Shown piece after piece: positions 52,391-61,083 of a DNA stretch of 64,000 nucleotides. This DNA is from Gracilimonas sp. Its GTDB lineage: Bacteria; Bacteroidota; Rhodothermia; Balneolales; Balneolaceae. The stretch covers positions 62,001 through 126,000 of the forward strand of contig NZ_JABURM010000006.1 of the NCBI RefSeq assembly GCF_014762685.1, written 5' to 3'. The notes beneath the pieces are model-generated. The model worked only from the letters and a program-made list of their open reading frames with translations. It was not told where the DNA came from and did no database searches. How positions within the stretch are numbered: the first letter of the stretch is position 1; every line of letters begins with the position of its first letter. The position numbers and the translations under genes were made by a program.

Positions 52391-54747
52391 GACGAAGTGA
52401 TTTTTTCTATGTATTGTTTCTTGGCCGCATCCGCCTTTTGCTGATCTCCCTGTTCTATGTGTATATCCTCCTCAAGCAGATGATATTTAGCTACTTTGGG
52501 ATTTCTTCTCTCCAAAATTTTTAGTGCGAGAAGTGCACCGTTGTAATCCTTTTCCTTGAATCGTACAAAAGCCATCAAAAAACTAAGCTCATCTGAATCA
52601 AAATCTATTTTAAAGTTTTCAATTGCGCTCCTGTTTTCAGTTTTTGCCAGACGTGCCGATTCTCTCGCCGCTTCAAAATTACCTAGTTCAACCAGAACCC
52701 GTGTTTTCTGATATAGCATCCAAGGTTCATACTTTTGAGCAGAAGCTACCCCAGAAGAGCCTTCATTATTGAGTTTTAAGGCATGGTTAATTTTCTCAAG
52801 AGCTTGCTGATGATTGCCCGCCTTACTGAGTAATGCAGACTCAATGGTCGAAATGATGCTCTCAGATCCCCTGATATATGCTTCATATTCCGCGTCCGAT
52901 GGTCCATACGCTTTCTTCCGATCCGGTAACTTCTTGTTATCCTCCAGTTTTTTCTCCAAAACGCCCTGAAAGTCCCTCAGGAAAAGGAACTCTTCCCATG
53001 CTTGGCTGAACTTACCGGAGTACAGATGTGCCAACACACCTATACCAAGCAGGTAGGTAGCATCAGTTCGATATAAACCTTCATAATTTGCTGTAAGATG
53101 TGGCAGTTCTAGATACATGAAATCACTACCCATCTTCTCTGAAAAATATCTTTTCACCGGCTGATAAAGTTTGATGCTCTCATAGTAGTTGTTTTCGGAA
53201 TAAGCACTGTAGAGTAGTCGTACTGCGTTGTATGGAATTACATCATAACTTATGTCTTTCTCTATCTTCTCAGCTTCCGCTATTCTACCAATATTTCTCA
53301 GGCATCTTGCACGGATAACACGGATGGTATTCAGGTTTTCCTGGAACCCGAAATTAGCGTTGCCCATGTGGGGTACATTCTCGATTTCCGGATAGCGATG
53401 TTGTATTGTTTCTATCTGATCGATCAAATTTTTATTCCCCTCTTGGCCCATCTCATTATTGATGCTATTGGAAAGGGCATTCAGATCATTCATGTCCAAC
53501 ATCTGATTCGACAAAGTAAATTTCAGATACAGCAACCGTGACGGAGCTGTTATCCTTTCATATTTATAGATTTTAGCTTCAATCTTATCGAGAGACGCCA
53601 GAGTATTTTCATCATAGCTGCGATAGTTTGGAATCGTTTGAATTTCATCATACAGTTCCCGCAGCTGCTTACTCAATTGCGATATTGAGGATTCCGCTTT
53701 TCTCTGGCTTGGGCTGATTGTCGGTTCTTTATTCTTTTCCTTGCTAAATATGGAACCCAATATGAATTTTCCCACACTAACCGCCTGGGCCATATTTTCT
53801 GCCATGTTATATTCGTCGTAATCTTGTTGGCTTAAAGGGGCAACAGAACCGATGATCATTTTTTGTTGGGCAGCAGTATTTCTATAACTGTTAAATTCCT
53901 CTACCATCTTCTTAAAACGTGGATTTTCAGAATCATTAGCAGTTGAATTCAAAAAGTCCAGCATCTCGTCATCGACAATTCGCTTATTTGCCGGATTAAT
54001 TACAGGAGCAGGAATACTAATCTCTTCACCATTTTCATAACTATCACTATTTTTTCCATCATTCTGCTGGTATTGGTTGGAGGTCGTTTTCTGCTGTATC
54101 GGTTGCTCTTCTTCTGTACCCTGCTGCGCTTCTTCCTCACTTCCCTGCTCGTTTCCTATCACTTCCTGCGATTCTGTAGTTTCTGCTGATGCAGCGTTGA
54201 TTGCCTTTCTTATAGAATTGAGGTCATCTCCTCTGACCTCAGTAATCTCAATATTCTGAGCAAACCCTCGGTTTATCCAAATTTCTTCTCCGGTTTCCCT
54301 TCTAATATCATTGTGCTTCTGTTTTGCACTCTCACTGAATGCAGCCTCAGTATAATCGGAAGTGCTGGCACCCAGGTACTGCATGGAAAAACTGCCGCAA
54401 TCCGGTGTTTGTGAGTTTAATCTCATGCAGCCGGAACCCTTCAAGTCGATGGTATATTTTTGAGCAGTCAGAGGAAATGTAATTCCGGATAGTTTGAAGC
54501 TGCCTCTTACTCCTTCATAAACAAGTCTCTGTGAATCGATTACAATATAACCCGTGCCCATAGACCTCGGAGCAGTCTTGATGACGGCATGTCCATAAAT
54601 CCCATCCGAAGTTTGAAACGAAACGGTATGAGTTTGCTGTGCAACAGCATTAGAGTTTACAAAAACAATTGCCAAAACAATGACTAGGATAGACGTCTTG
54701 AAAGGTTGTACCCCGAAAAACCATTTATATTGTATCGTTGCTTTCAT
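52387..54747 (-). CDS. Secreted TPR-containing protein of unknown function
   Basis: A 786-residue exported protein with a signal peptide ending in NAVAQ near residue 37. The N-terminal 130 residues are beta-rich (VSFQTSDGIYGHAVIKT, YTIDLKGSGCMRLN). A low-complexity Q/E-rich linker (about 205-245) follows, then a mostly helical C-terminal two-thirds with TPR-like repeats, for example HQQALEKINHALKLNNEG and KDYNGALLALKILERRNPK. The TPRs suggest a scaffold in a periplasmic or surface complex. It is the first gene of a two-gene operon. Its start is preceded, 155 nt upstream, by a 35-nt repeat shared with the FG-GAP lipoprotein gene. Confidence 0.78.
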   Translation of the reverse strand: MKATIQYKWFFGVQPFKTSILVIVLAIVFVNSNAVAQQTHTVSFQTSDGIYGHAVIKTAPRSMGTGYIVIDSQRLVYEGVRGSFKLSGITFPLTAQKYTIDLKGSGCMRLNSQTPDCGSFSMQYLGASTSDYTEAAFSESAKQKHNDIRRETGEEIWINRGFAQNIEITEVRGDDLNSIRKAINAASAETTESQEVIGNEQGSEEEAQQGTEEEQPIQQKTTSNQYQQNDGKNSDSYENGEEISIPAPVINPANKRIVDDEMLDFLNSTANDSENPRFKKMVEEFNSYRNTAAQQKMIIGSVAPLSQQDYDEYNMAENMAQAVSVGKFILGSIFSKEKNKEPTISPSQRKAESSISQLSKQLRELYDEIQTIPNYRSYDENTLASLDKIEAKIYKYERITAPSRLLYLKFTLSNQMLDMNDLNALSNSINNEMGQEGNKNLIDQIETIQHRYPEIENVPHMGNANFGFQENLNTIRVIRARCLRNIGRIAEAEKIEKDISYDVIPYNAVRLLYSAYSENNYYESIKLYQPVKRYFSEKMGSDFMYLELPHLTANYEGLYRTDATYLLGIGVLAHLYSGKFSQAWEEFLFLRDFQGVLEKKLEDNKKLPDRKKAYGPSDAEYEAYIRGSESIISTIESALLSKAGNHQQALEKINHALKLNNEGSSGVASAQKYEPWMLYQKTRVLVELGNFEAARESARLAKTENRSAIENFKIDFDSDELSFLMAFVRFKEKDYNGALLALKILERRNPKVAKYHLLEEDIHIEQGDQQKADAAKKQYIEKITSS

Positions 54748-54901
54748 AATCCCGTAATTAATGTATTGTGACTGGTTTACCTGAAGAAGCTATGCCCGTT
54801 TTACATCAACATACCTCAGACTGAATTAGTAAGCACCGCATAAGCATGTCGTTCTACTTCATTTCTATATTCCATAATAAGAAAAGCCTCTATTTTGAGA
54901 A
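54748..54901. other. Leader region of the TPR-protein operon
   Basis: No gene is seen between 54748 and 55094. The stretch holds the 35-nt repeat at 54902-54936 and presumably the promoter and leader of the operon. Its distance to the start codon nearly equals that at the FG-GAP gene. Confidence 0.5.
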
Positions 54902-54936
54902 ATGAATGATTAAGCTTGGGTATATTTTGGAATAGT
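54902..54936 (-). promoter_or_regulatory. 35-nt conserved upstream repeat, copy 1
   Basis: ATGAATGATTAAGCTTGGGT followed by ATATTTTGGAATAGT (plus-strand sense). It differs from copy 2 at one base in 35. It ends 155 nt upstream of the TPR-protein start codon. A regulatory role is inferred from conservation and spacing. Confidence 0.7.
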
Positions 54937-55094
54937 AGTGAATCTTGACTTACAGCAAGTAACCACCGGTATAAACGAGTTTTTGTCGCTTTTTTTATTG
55001 GCAACACAAAGTGTTTATAACCTGATTCTTTTGATCATTAAAGCGGCTTTGGGCAATGGAGTCGAAACAAGTTGTTCTTTCATTGTTAAAAACA

Positions 55095-57038
55095 TCAATT
55101 TGTGTTCCGAAGTATAACTGCAGGCGTAACTTCCCCTTCCTCAAACAGATACCATCCGCGGACGATGAGAATATCTTGCGAATTATCTCCGTCGGCATCG
55201 ATGGGAAAGGTGAGATAGGTGCTGTAATCCCGCTTTTCGGGTTCATTCAGGTATAACCCCTCCACTGATCCCGTGGCATCAAAAAAGGTCCCCCCTTGGT
55301 TTATAAGCATATACCGGTCAATGAGAAGATCCGGCCAGCCGTCTTTGTTTAAGTCAACAATGTTTAATTGCGCTGTCCAGCTTTCCCAGGGCTGCGGAAG
55401 ACGGTCAGCGGTATCGTCAGTAAACGTGCCGTCGCCATTGTTTAGCCAAAGCGCAAGTCGCTTGTCATTGTACTCCGGGGTCTGGGATACCAGCAGGTCG
55501 GGCCAGCCGTCAAGATTAAGATCGCCGGCCCGGAGTCTTACCGATACGTTATCAACAGTGAAGTAAGGTTCTGGAAGGGTTTTGGCAGGCGACCGGCTGA
55601 AATATCCGAAGCCGTCATTGATTAGCAGCACATCGCCACTGCCGCCAATTTCCCCAAGCATAAGGTCCAGATCGCCGTCCCGATCAACGTCCAGAAACTC
55701 TGAGTCTGTATAGGCTAGTTCCGAGGAGGCGATTTTTGGGGGAAGGCGGTCATCCTCGGCCACAAATGAGCCACTCCCATTGTTAATCTGGAGGTGCGGG
55801 CCCTCGCCGTTGAACAGATCCCCCTCGTAAATATCGATATCGCCGTCACAATCCACATCGCCCGAGGCCGAAGAATGGGTATAGCCGGTGGTTTCATGGG
55901 GAGAAAGATTAGTGGGGGCTTCTTCGGTTATCGTACCATCACCGTTGCTAAGGAAGAGACGGTTAGGAGCACCGGGAAACGGATCCTGATCATACCCACT
56001 TTGGGGGATAAATATATCGAGAATACCATCGCCGTTGAACTCAGCTGTTTCCACGTCTGCAGTATGTTCGGCCTTGATAAAGTCCGGCTCGAGAACCACT
56101 GCCGTTGCATCGGAAAATTGGCCGGTGCCGTCATTTTCCCAAAAAAGAACTTCCCCATCCTTATTTCCGGTATTATCCCAAGGCACATTGTAGCTGAAAA
56201 CCATAATGTCTTCATCACCGTCCCCATCGAAATCTCCTACCGCAGCTTTATTATCATAATAAGGTGGAGGCGTAGCCTCCACAATATATTCTGAAGCGAA
56301 AGTAGGGATGCCGGCAACGGCTCCCTGCACCGGGAAATCGGTCGGTTCTTTGCAGTTGGGGTTCATCTGTGCCTTCACCTCAGCATTCACCTGAGCGGTA
56401 TATCCGGCGGCATCAGCCGTAAGTACTGCCTCCCCCGGACGTGCTGCCCAATAACTCCTGGCCCATCCATTCTCATCCATAGATACAACTTCGGAATTGG
56501 AACTACTCCACGTTACCGGTTCTGAGTCAACGGGGTTGCCGTACTGATCTGCAATACTTGCAGAGACCTGGAGAGAATCGCCCCAAGTCTGTAAGGTAAA
56601 CGATTCGGGCTTGACTATAAACTGCGTCGGTTCATCCGCCTCTGCCACGGCGCCAAACGTGGCCGTGGAACCAGCTTCGGATATTTTAGCTTCGACACTT
56701 TGTTTTCCGGCTATAATTCCAAGTGTCCATTGAACCTGTGTTTTTCCCTGATCATCAGTAGTTGTGCTCGAAGAACTGATGGAGCCTTCACCGGTTTTGA
56801 CTAGCCAATTAACGTTTGTACCGCTTACCGGCTCTCCGTTTGATTTACTGACTTTAACTATCAGTGCCTGAGCAAGTTCGGTGGCAACTACGCCGGATTG
56901 TTCATCGCCGGATATGGCTTTAATTGAAGATTTTTCTTCGGTCGGCTCTGTAGGTGAGTCCGCATTTTTACAGCCCGCCAACAAAGTAACAAATACTGTA
57001 AATAGCAGAAGAGAGATAAGGTATGTTTTATTCTTCAT
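55095..57038 (-). CDS. Lipoprotein with Ig-like (Big) and FG-GAP/VCBS repeats
   Basis: A surface lipoprotein of about 647 residues. The lipobox is LLAGC near residue 22. Two bacterial Ig-like domains follow: about 50-125 (AQALIVKVSKSNGEPVSGTN) and about 135-220 (ADQYGNPVDSEPVTWSSSNS). The rest is an FG-GAP/VCBS beta-propeller with calcium-loop-like repeats such as GDFDGDGDEDIMVF, ADFNGDGILDIFIP-like (AEFNGDGILDIFIP), SGDVDCDGDIDIYEGD, DVDRDGDLDLMLGE and GDLNLDGWPDLLVS. It is probably a calcium-dependent adhesin or surface binding protein. The ATG at 57038 is preferred to a TTG at 57047. A 35-nt repeat lies 157 nt upstream. Confidence 0.88.
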   Translation of the reverse strand: MKNKTYLISLLLFTVFVTLLAGCKNADSPTEPTEEKSSIKAISGDEQSGVVATELAQALIVKVSKSNGEPVSGTNVNWLVKTGEGSISSSSTTTDDQGKTQVQWTLGIIAGKQSVEAKISEAGSTATFGAVAEADEPTQFIVKPESFTLQTWGDSLQVSASIADQYGNPVDSEPVTWSSSNSEVVSMDENGWARSYWAARPGEAVLTADAAGYTAQVNAEVKAQMNPNCKEPTDFPVQGAVAGIPTFASEYIVEATPPPYYDNKAAVGDFDGDGDEDIMVFSYNVPWDNTGNKDGEVLFWENDGTGQFSDATAVVLEPDFIKAEHTADVETAEFNGDGILDIFIPQSGYDQDPFPGAPNRLFLSNGDGTITEEAPTNLSPHETTGYTHSSASGDVDCDGDIDIYEGDLFNGEGPHLQINNGSGSFVAEDDRLPPKIASSELAYTDSEFLDVDRDGDLDLMLGEIGGSGDVLLINDGFGYFSRSPAKTLPEPYFTVDNVSVRLRAGDLNLDGWPDLLVSQTPEYNDKRLALWLNNGDGTFTDDTADRLPQPWESWTAQLNIVDLNKDGWPDLLIDRYMLINQGGTFFDATGSVEGLYLNEPEKRDYSTYLTFPIDADGDNSQDILIVRGWYLFEEGEVTPAVILRNTN

Positions 57039-57194
57039 AAGGTTCAATATATGACTGGCTGACTCCAGACAGCTTCTCGTTTAAATTTGAATTTCTATAA
57101 TTGGGCCTCTTTAACTTACCCCTAATTATCACCAGCATGACACAAGATATCTGTGCAGTAACTGTAAATTAAAGAAAGGCACTTCCTTTTGAAG

Positions 57195-57229
57195 ATGAAT
57201 GATTAAGATTGGGTATATTTTGGAATAGT
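57195..57229 (-). promoter_or_regulatory. 35-nt conserved upstream repeat, copy 2
   Basis: Identical to copy 1 except A for C at one position. It begins 157 nt upstream of the FG-GAP lipoprotein start. A CTTGACT word follows shortly after both copies. Confidence 0.7.
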
Positions 57230-57294
57230 TAGCCTTGACTACTGAGTTATGGGTTGAGCTGAACAGGAATTGACCGGTGCAAAATTATAAGGTA

Positions 57295-57630
57295 TCAAAA
57301 TTCTATCAAATCAAACGCCAGGGCATATTTTACCAGCTTGTTATAGGATCTGATGTCCAACTTCCGGTTCAGGTGTTTGCGGTGGGTTTCCACCGTGTAG
57401 CGTGATATGGAAAGAGTCTGTGCAATTTTCGGGTTGTTTAGCCCGGCGGCCAGCAACTGCAAAACCTCCACTTCCCGCTCGGTAAGCTGACGGAAACACT
57501 CGGTATGCTGATGCCGAAACCGATCTCTTTTCAGTACCTGGCTGATTAGCCGGTAATTGGACTGCATGATATCCTGACGCAGCCGCAGAAAGTCTGCTTT
57601 CGAATCTGTTAAATTATATTCATGTCTCAA
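57295..57630 (-). CDS. Small LuxR-type HTH regulator (VETHRK class)
   Basis: A 111-residue protein. The C-terminal 65 residues form a LuxR/GerE DNA-binding domain: FRQLTEREVEVLQLLAAGLN, IAQTLSISRYTVETHRKHL, then RKLDIRSYNKLVKYALAF. The N-terminal 45 residues are charged and helical, with no PAS or receiver domain, so a ligand or phospho-signal is not evident. The start is uncertain: a TTG at 57630 is used, but the frame is open further back without an ATG, and an ATG exists at residue 22. It shares TVETHRK with the two PAS-containing paralogues upstream. Confidence 0.78.
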   Translation of the reverse strand: MRHEYNLTDSKADFLRLRQDIMQSNYRLISQVLKRDRFRHQHTECFRQLTEREVEVLQLLAAGLNNPKIAQTLSISRYTVETHRKHLNRKLDIRSYNKLVKYALAFDLIEF

Positions 57631-57694
57631 AAGATCGGATTTTGAATGTTCAATACTCTTGAGAATTTCAAGATATTTTACCGGAACAGGCGTA

Positions 57695-57988
57695 TCAGAA
57701 CGAGATCAACCCAAACGCAAGAGCGTATTTAATGTAGTCGGCCTGATTATTGATTGGCAGTTTTTTTCGAATGCCGGCCCGATGATTCTGCACGGTTGCT
57801 CTTGAAATTTCCAAACGGGCCGCTATGTCCGAATTGTTCATCCCTTCAGCTACCAGAGTAAGAATTTCAATCTCCCGGTCTGACAGCTCATTAAACCGAT
57901 TTCTGTTTACTTGTATAAATCGTTGCAGGTTCGGCACCTTGCTGAACAGTTCCATTATCCGCTTTCTGGTTTCTTCTTGTTTCTCCAT
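57695..57988 (-). CDS. Small LuxR-type HTH regulator (VQNHRA class)
   Basis: A 97-residue protein, mostly a LuxR-type HTH: FNELSDREIEILTLVAEGMN, IAARLEISRATVQNHRAGI, RKKLPINNQADYIKYALAF. The N-terminus is a short charged helix (MEKQEETRKRIMELFSKV). The ATG at 57988 is preferred to a TTG at 58063 because it gives the same length and register as the paralogue at 59.7 kb. The two share PNLQRF/SRLQRF and VQNHRA, setting them apart from the VETHRK class. A shorter copy of the upstream repeat lies 85 nt before this start. Confidence 0.82.
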   Translation of the reverse strand: MEKQEETRKRIMELFSKVPNLQRFIQVNRNRFNELSDREIEILTLVAEGMNNSDIAARLEISRATVQNHRAGIRKKLPINNQADYIKYALAFGLISF

Positions 57989-58072
57989 TGTTTTCGCTTT
58001 ATAAATTGTCTGATTTCTATTTTTCCGGCGTATTATTCCCCTCTCAGACAAGTAATAAATCAATTCTTAATA

Positions 58073-58099
58073 ATGAATGATCAACATTGGGTATTTTTT
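58073..58099 (-). promoter_or_regulatory. Conserved upstream repeat, shorter copy 3
   Basis: ATGAATGATCAACATTGGGT then ATTTTTT. It shares the ATGAATGAT and TTGGGTAT blocks, at the same spacing, with copies 1 and 2. It lies 85 nt upstream of the regulator starting at 57988. Confidence 0.55.
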
Positions 58100-58219
58100 A
58101 GCAGCAAGCAAAAGCTGGCAGGCAGGGATTTCAAAGATGGAGATTCAAAACTTAAAAGATGGGTTTACGGAATTGAATGAAATGGAGGGAATCACCCACA
58201 ATCAATTTTCATGGCCGAT

Positions 58220-58927
58220 TCAAACTTCTATCAAATCGAAAGCAAATGCGTACCTCATCAGATCACGCAAGGACTTTAGATTAAGCTTGCGTTTTAAATT
58301 TTTGCGATGGGTTTCTACCGTACTTCGGGAGATAAACAACCGCCCTGAGATCTCAGGGTTATTACAACCGTTGGCCAGCAGTTTTAAAATTTCGACTTCC
58401 CGTTCGGTGAGCTGCTGGAAACGCTTAAAATGCTTAAGTTTGAATTCATCCATTCTGATAACCTGCTCAATCTTTCTTTTCTTTTTACCAAAGTCTTCAG
58501 GAGAAACAGTTACCCACAAGTTTAAACCTTCGGGCAGGGCAGAAGGTTTGCTAAAGGTAATGTATGGGAGGAATTCTGAATCGTATTGACCTTTAACATA
58601 CTGTAAAAAAGCTATAGTCTCATTTTCATTTTTTGTGGCATAAAATCTCGGCAAAAAGGCTTTAATACTTTCAATAGTATTAGGATGAACAACTTTAATG
58701 TACTCATCCCACTTTTCTGTTATCTCTTCAAATGTGAAACCGGTAAGTTTAGTATGTTTATTATTTACATGAAGTAATTCAAAAGTTCGGGGGTTATTTA
58801 GACTGATAAAAAAAGGAAATTTATTAGCCAGATTCTCAAAATCTTCTCCGTTAATTAACTGTTCTTCTATCTGCAGTGTATAGAATTCATAATGTTCTAA
58901 TAACTCTTTATCAGTTAAATATCCCAT
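58220..58927 (-). CDS. PAS-like sensor with LuxR-type HTH (VETHRK class)
   Basis: A 235-residue regulator. Residues 35-150 look like a PAS-type sensor fold (FFISLNNPRTFELLHVNNKH, TKLTGFTFEEITEKWDEYIK). Residues 170-235 form the HTH: FQQLTEREVEILKLLANGCN, SRSTVETHRKNLKRKLNLKS. The ATG at 58927 gives MGYLTDKELLEHYEFYTLQI, matching the paralogue downstream in the array from its first residues, so a TTG five codons earlier is rejected. It is 18 nt after the stop of the gene starting at 59653. The HTH is nearly identical to that paralogue while the sensor halves have diverged, suggesting a recent duplication with different inputs. Confidence 0.85.
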   Translation of the reverse strand: MGYLTDKELLEHYEFYTLQIEEQLINGEDFENLANKFPFFISLNNPRTFELLHVNNKHTKLTGFTFEEITEKWDEYIKVVHPNTIESIKAFLPRFYATKNENETIAFLQYVKGQYDSEFLPYITFSKPSALPEGLNLWVTVSPEDFGKKKRKIEQVIRMDEFKLKHFKRFQQLTEREVEILKLLANGCNNPEISGRLFISRSTVETHRKNLKRKLNLKSLRDLMRYAFAFDLIEV

Positions 58928-58945
58928 ATATATTTTTTGCAATGA

Positions 58946-59653
58946 TTAAATTCCAACCAGATCAAAAGCAAAAGCGTACTTCATTAGATCACGGAAGGAC
59001 TTTAGGTTAAGCTTTCGTTTTAAATTTTTGCGATGGGTTTCCACGGTGCTCCGAGAAATAAACAACTGCTCTGCGATATCCGGATTATTGCAGCCGTTGG
59101 CCAACAGTTTTAAAATTTCGACTTCCCGTTCGGTGAGCTGCTGGAACCGCTTGAAGTGTTTCAGCTTGAATTGATCCATCTTGACAATCTGCTCCATTTT
59201 TGGAGACATAGAACCAAAATCTTTGGGCTGGGGAGACAGGCAAACAACCAGGTCGCCAAGAAGTTTTGAAGATTTGGTAACTGTTATAAGAGGCGAAAAA
59301 TCTTTGGACTGGTGAAGCTTGACATACTGCACAAATGTAAACGTTTGATGATGGTTTAGCCTGGCATATGAGGAGATCAATTCAGAAGCCGAAGCCATGG
59401 TATGCGGATGGACATTGTTTTCCAGATACTCCATTCCCAACTCACGTATTTCATCCAGATGATACCCGGTAACCTCGGCATGTCCCCTGTTTGTCTGAAT
59501 CACTTCAAGTGTTTCAGAATTATTGAGATGAACTGAATACGGAATTTGATCCGCTATGGTATTAAAATCCTCTCCTTTCAGCAACTGTCCTTCCACCTGC
59601 ATAGTGTAGAATTCAAAACGCTCAAGGAGCTCCTTATCGGTTAAATACGACAT
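58946..59653 (-). CDS. PAS-like sensor with LuxR-type HTH (VETHRK class)
   Basis: A 235-residue paralogue of the gene at 58220-58927, same length. It begins MSYLTDKELLERFEFYTMQV. The sensor half includes SVHLNNSETLEVIQTNRGHA and EVTGYHLDEIRELGMEYLE. The HTH half has FQQLTEREVEILKLLANGCN, IAEQLFISRSTVETHRKNL. The two HTH halves differ by only a handful of residues, so they may compete for or share DNA sites. It lies 7 nt after the small regulator at 59661-59951, so these genes are probably one transcript. Confidence 0.85.
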   Translation of the reverse strand: MSYLTDKELLERFEFYTMQVEGQLLKGEDFNTIADQIPYSVHLNNSETLEVIQTNRGHAEVTGYHLDEIRELGMEYLENNVHPHTMASASELISSYARLNHHQTFTFVQYVKLHQSKDFSPLITVTKSSKLLGDLVVCLSPQPKDFGSMSPKMEQIVKMDQFKLKHFKRFQQLTEREVEILKLLANGCNNPDIAEQLFISRSTVETHRKNLKRKLNLKSFRDLMKYAFAFDLVGI

Positions 59654-59660
59654 GAAAAAA

Positions 59661-59951
59661 TCAGAGCTGAATTAAGTCGTATGCCAGCCCATATTTTATA
59701 TAGTCTGACTGACTTTGAATATTAAGTTTATCGCGTATCCGGGCCCTATGATTTTGTACCGTTACCCGAGAAATGTCCAGTTTTTTAGCGATGGCAGGAT
59801 TTTTCAATCCCCTCGCAACCAAAGTCAGGATTTCAACTTCCCGGCCTGTTAGTTCTTCGAATCGGTCTTTTTTTTCAACCCTGAAACGCTGCAACCTCGA
59901 TATCTGCCTCATCAGATTATCAATCGGTCCCGTGGGGTAAAGCCTTTCCAT
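59661..59951 (-). CDS. Small LuxR-type HTH regulator (VQNHRA class)
   Basis: A 96-residue protein of the same class as 57695-57988. HTH segments are FEELTGREVEILTLVARGLK, IAKKLDISRVTVQNHRARI and RDKLNIQSQSDYIKYGLAY. The N-terminus carries SRLQRFRVEKKDRF. No sensor domain is present. The ATG at 59951 is used instead of a TTG two codons upstream. It is the first gene of the array in transcription order, followed by two PAS-HTH genes. The upstream 200 nt hold no gene and no copy of the 35-nt repeat. Confidence 0.82.
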   Translation of the reverse strand: MERLYPTGPIDNLMRQISRLQRFRVEKKDRFEELTGREVEILTLVARGLKNPAIAKKLDISRVTVQNHRARIRDKLNIQSQSDYIKYGLAYDLIQL

Positions 59952-60160
59952 AGCCAATGTGTCTTAATTGAATGTCAGTTTTTTGTCCCGTCTGCACCCC
60001 AAAATTTATCCTTCCCGATAACGAGGTGATACAGAGTGTCTTAAAGTAGTTTTACATTAGCAACTTATATTCTAAAATGCCAAACCTTATTAGGATTCTA
60101 ACATTTGCTTAAAAAAGCTATGTGTGGATTAGCTATACATTCGCTCTTTTTTAGTCTTTC

Positions 60161-60844
60161 TTAGAGTAGAAAAATCAGTGTCCCCACGATAATATCCGTT
60201 AACAATCCAATACCCCCCAGAAAATAAGGCAACGGTCCCATTCCGGTTCGATAAACGATCTTGTCTACTTGTTCAACCTCAACAAAATAGGGTTCTGCAT
60301 CAGTCCGGTAGACATCAAACCCCAGATAGAAGTTTTCTATGTCGGAACCGAGAAGGGATTGCCGGGTTGAATCCGTTACGAGTCCAATGTGCTCAGTTAC
60401 ATAGGAGTATTCAGGATCCCTTTTCATAGTATAAAATTTGAGAGTATCTATTTCATATATGCTCACCTTCTGTTCATCACGAAACCGAAGAAAGATTCCT
60501 TCCGGACTTTTCCCAAGATGCGTGATATATCCTTTCAGTTCTCCGTTATTCTGGCGGTGCGCCACAACATCATTCCGATCCATGTGAAGCAGGTTGGTAG
60601 ATCCTTTTTCTTTGACAAAGAACCCGTTGGACATACCGACTTGTTTTACAGAAGAGTTGCTGTACACTTTTGTTGTGAATTTAATGGGATAGATAGAATG
60701 GAATGATTCCGGTTTAAACTGTTTTTCCTGCACATCTTTTTGAGGCGGAGTAATAGCAGCGCCTACTCCAAAGTTGAGGGCCGTGCAGCCAAGACCTAAG
60801 ACAGCCAGAACTAACAGAAAAGATATACCGATAAATTTTTGCAT
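60161..60844 (-). CDS. Predicted lipoprotein with C-terminal membrane helix, unknown function
   Basis: A protein of about 227 residues. The N-terminal signal has a lipobox-like LGLGC near residue 20, followed by a small-residue segment (FGVGAAITPP). The middle is a beta-rich domain (VKQVGMSNGFFVKEKGSTNL, GIFLRFRDEQKVSIYEIDTL). The C-terminus is a hydrophobic segment LPYFLGGIGLLTDIIVGTL ending in FLL. The layout resembles conserved Bacteroidota envelope proteins of unknown role. The ATG at 60844 is preferred to a GTG at 60853. A decayed copy of its 3' end lies at 61638-61710. The 3' relic of a membrane-protein gene ends 9 nt upstream of it. Confidence 0.72.
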   Translation of the reverse strand: MQKFIGISFLLVLAVLGLGCTALNFGVGAAITPPQKDVQEKQFKPESFHSIYPIKFTTKVYSNSSVKQVGMSNGFFVKEKGSTNLLHMDRNDVVAHRQNNGELKGYITHLGKSPEGIFLRFRDEQKVSIYEIDTLKFYTMKRDPEYSYVTEHIGLVTDSTRQSLLGSDIENFYLGFDVYRTDAEPYFVEVEQVDKIVYRTGMGPLPYFLGGIGLLTDIIVGTLIFLL

Positions 60845-60853
60845 GATTAACAC

Positions 60854-60965
60854 CTAACTATAAATTATTCCTGTTATAATCAACACAATCACCAAGACAC
60901 AAAGTTGCAGGGATACCGTCTTAAATGACGGTTCCCTAGGGCCCACGATTCCTGAAAAAACCTAA
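60854..60965 (-). pseudogene. 3' relic of a paralogue of the membrane protein at 61826-62374
   Basis: The minus strand reads GPREPSFKTVSLQLCVLVIV, then LIITGIIYS and a stop at 60854. The intact gene ends GPTFKVVSLQFTILVILFIL, then FTEISN. Matching residues continue to the same stop region, and the DNA shares blocks such as AATCACCA. Only about 35 codons remain before an in-frame stop upstream. Confidence 0.75.
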
Positions 60966-61083
60966 AGATCTCGATTAAACTGAGCTTTATCAGCAAAGCC
61001 GGTACTCAGCTAAAGGTTTGAAACAAGGATTTAAAAAGTGAAATACTCTAAGATGTAGATGATGAATGCTCAAATGATATGAA

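Noticed and set aside
58077-58589. 170-codon plus-strand frame across the LuxR array
   Set aside because: It is the antisense of a well-supported LuxR-type gene and has no motif of its own.
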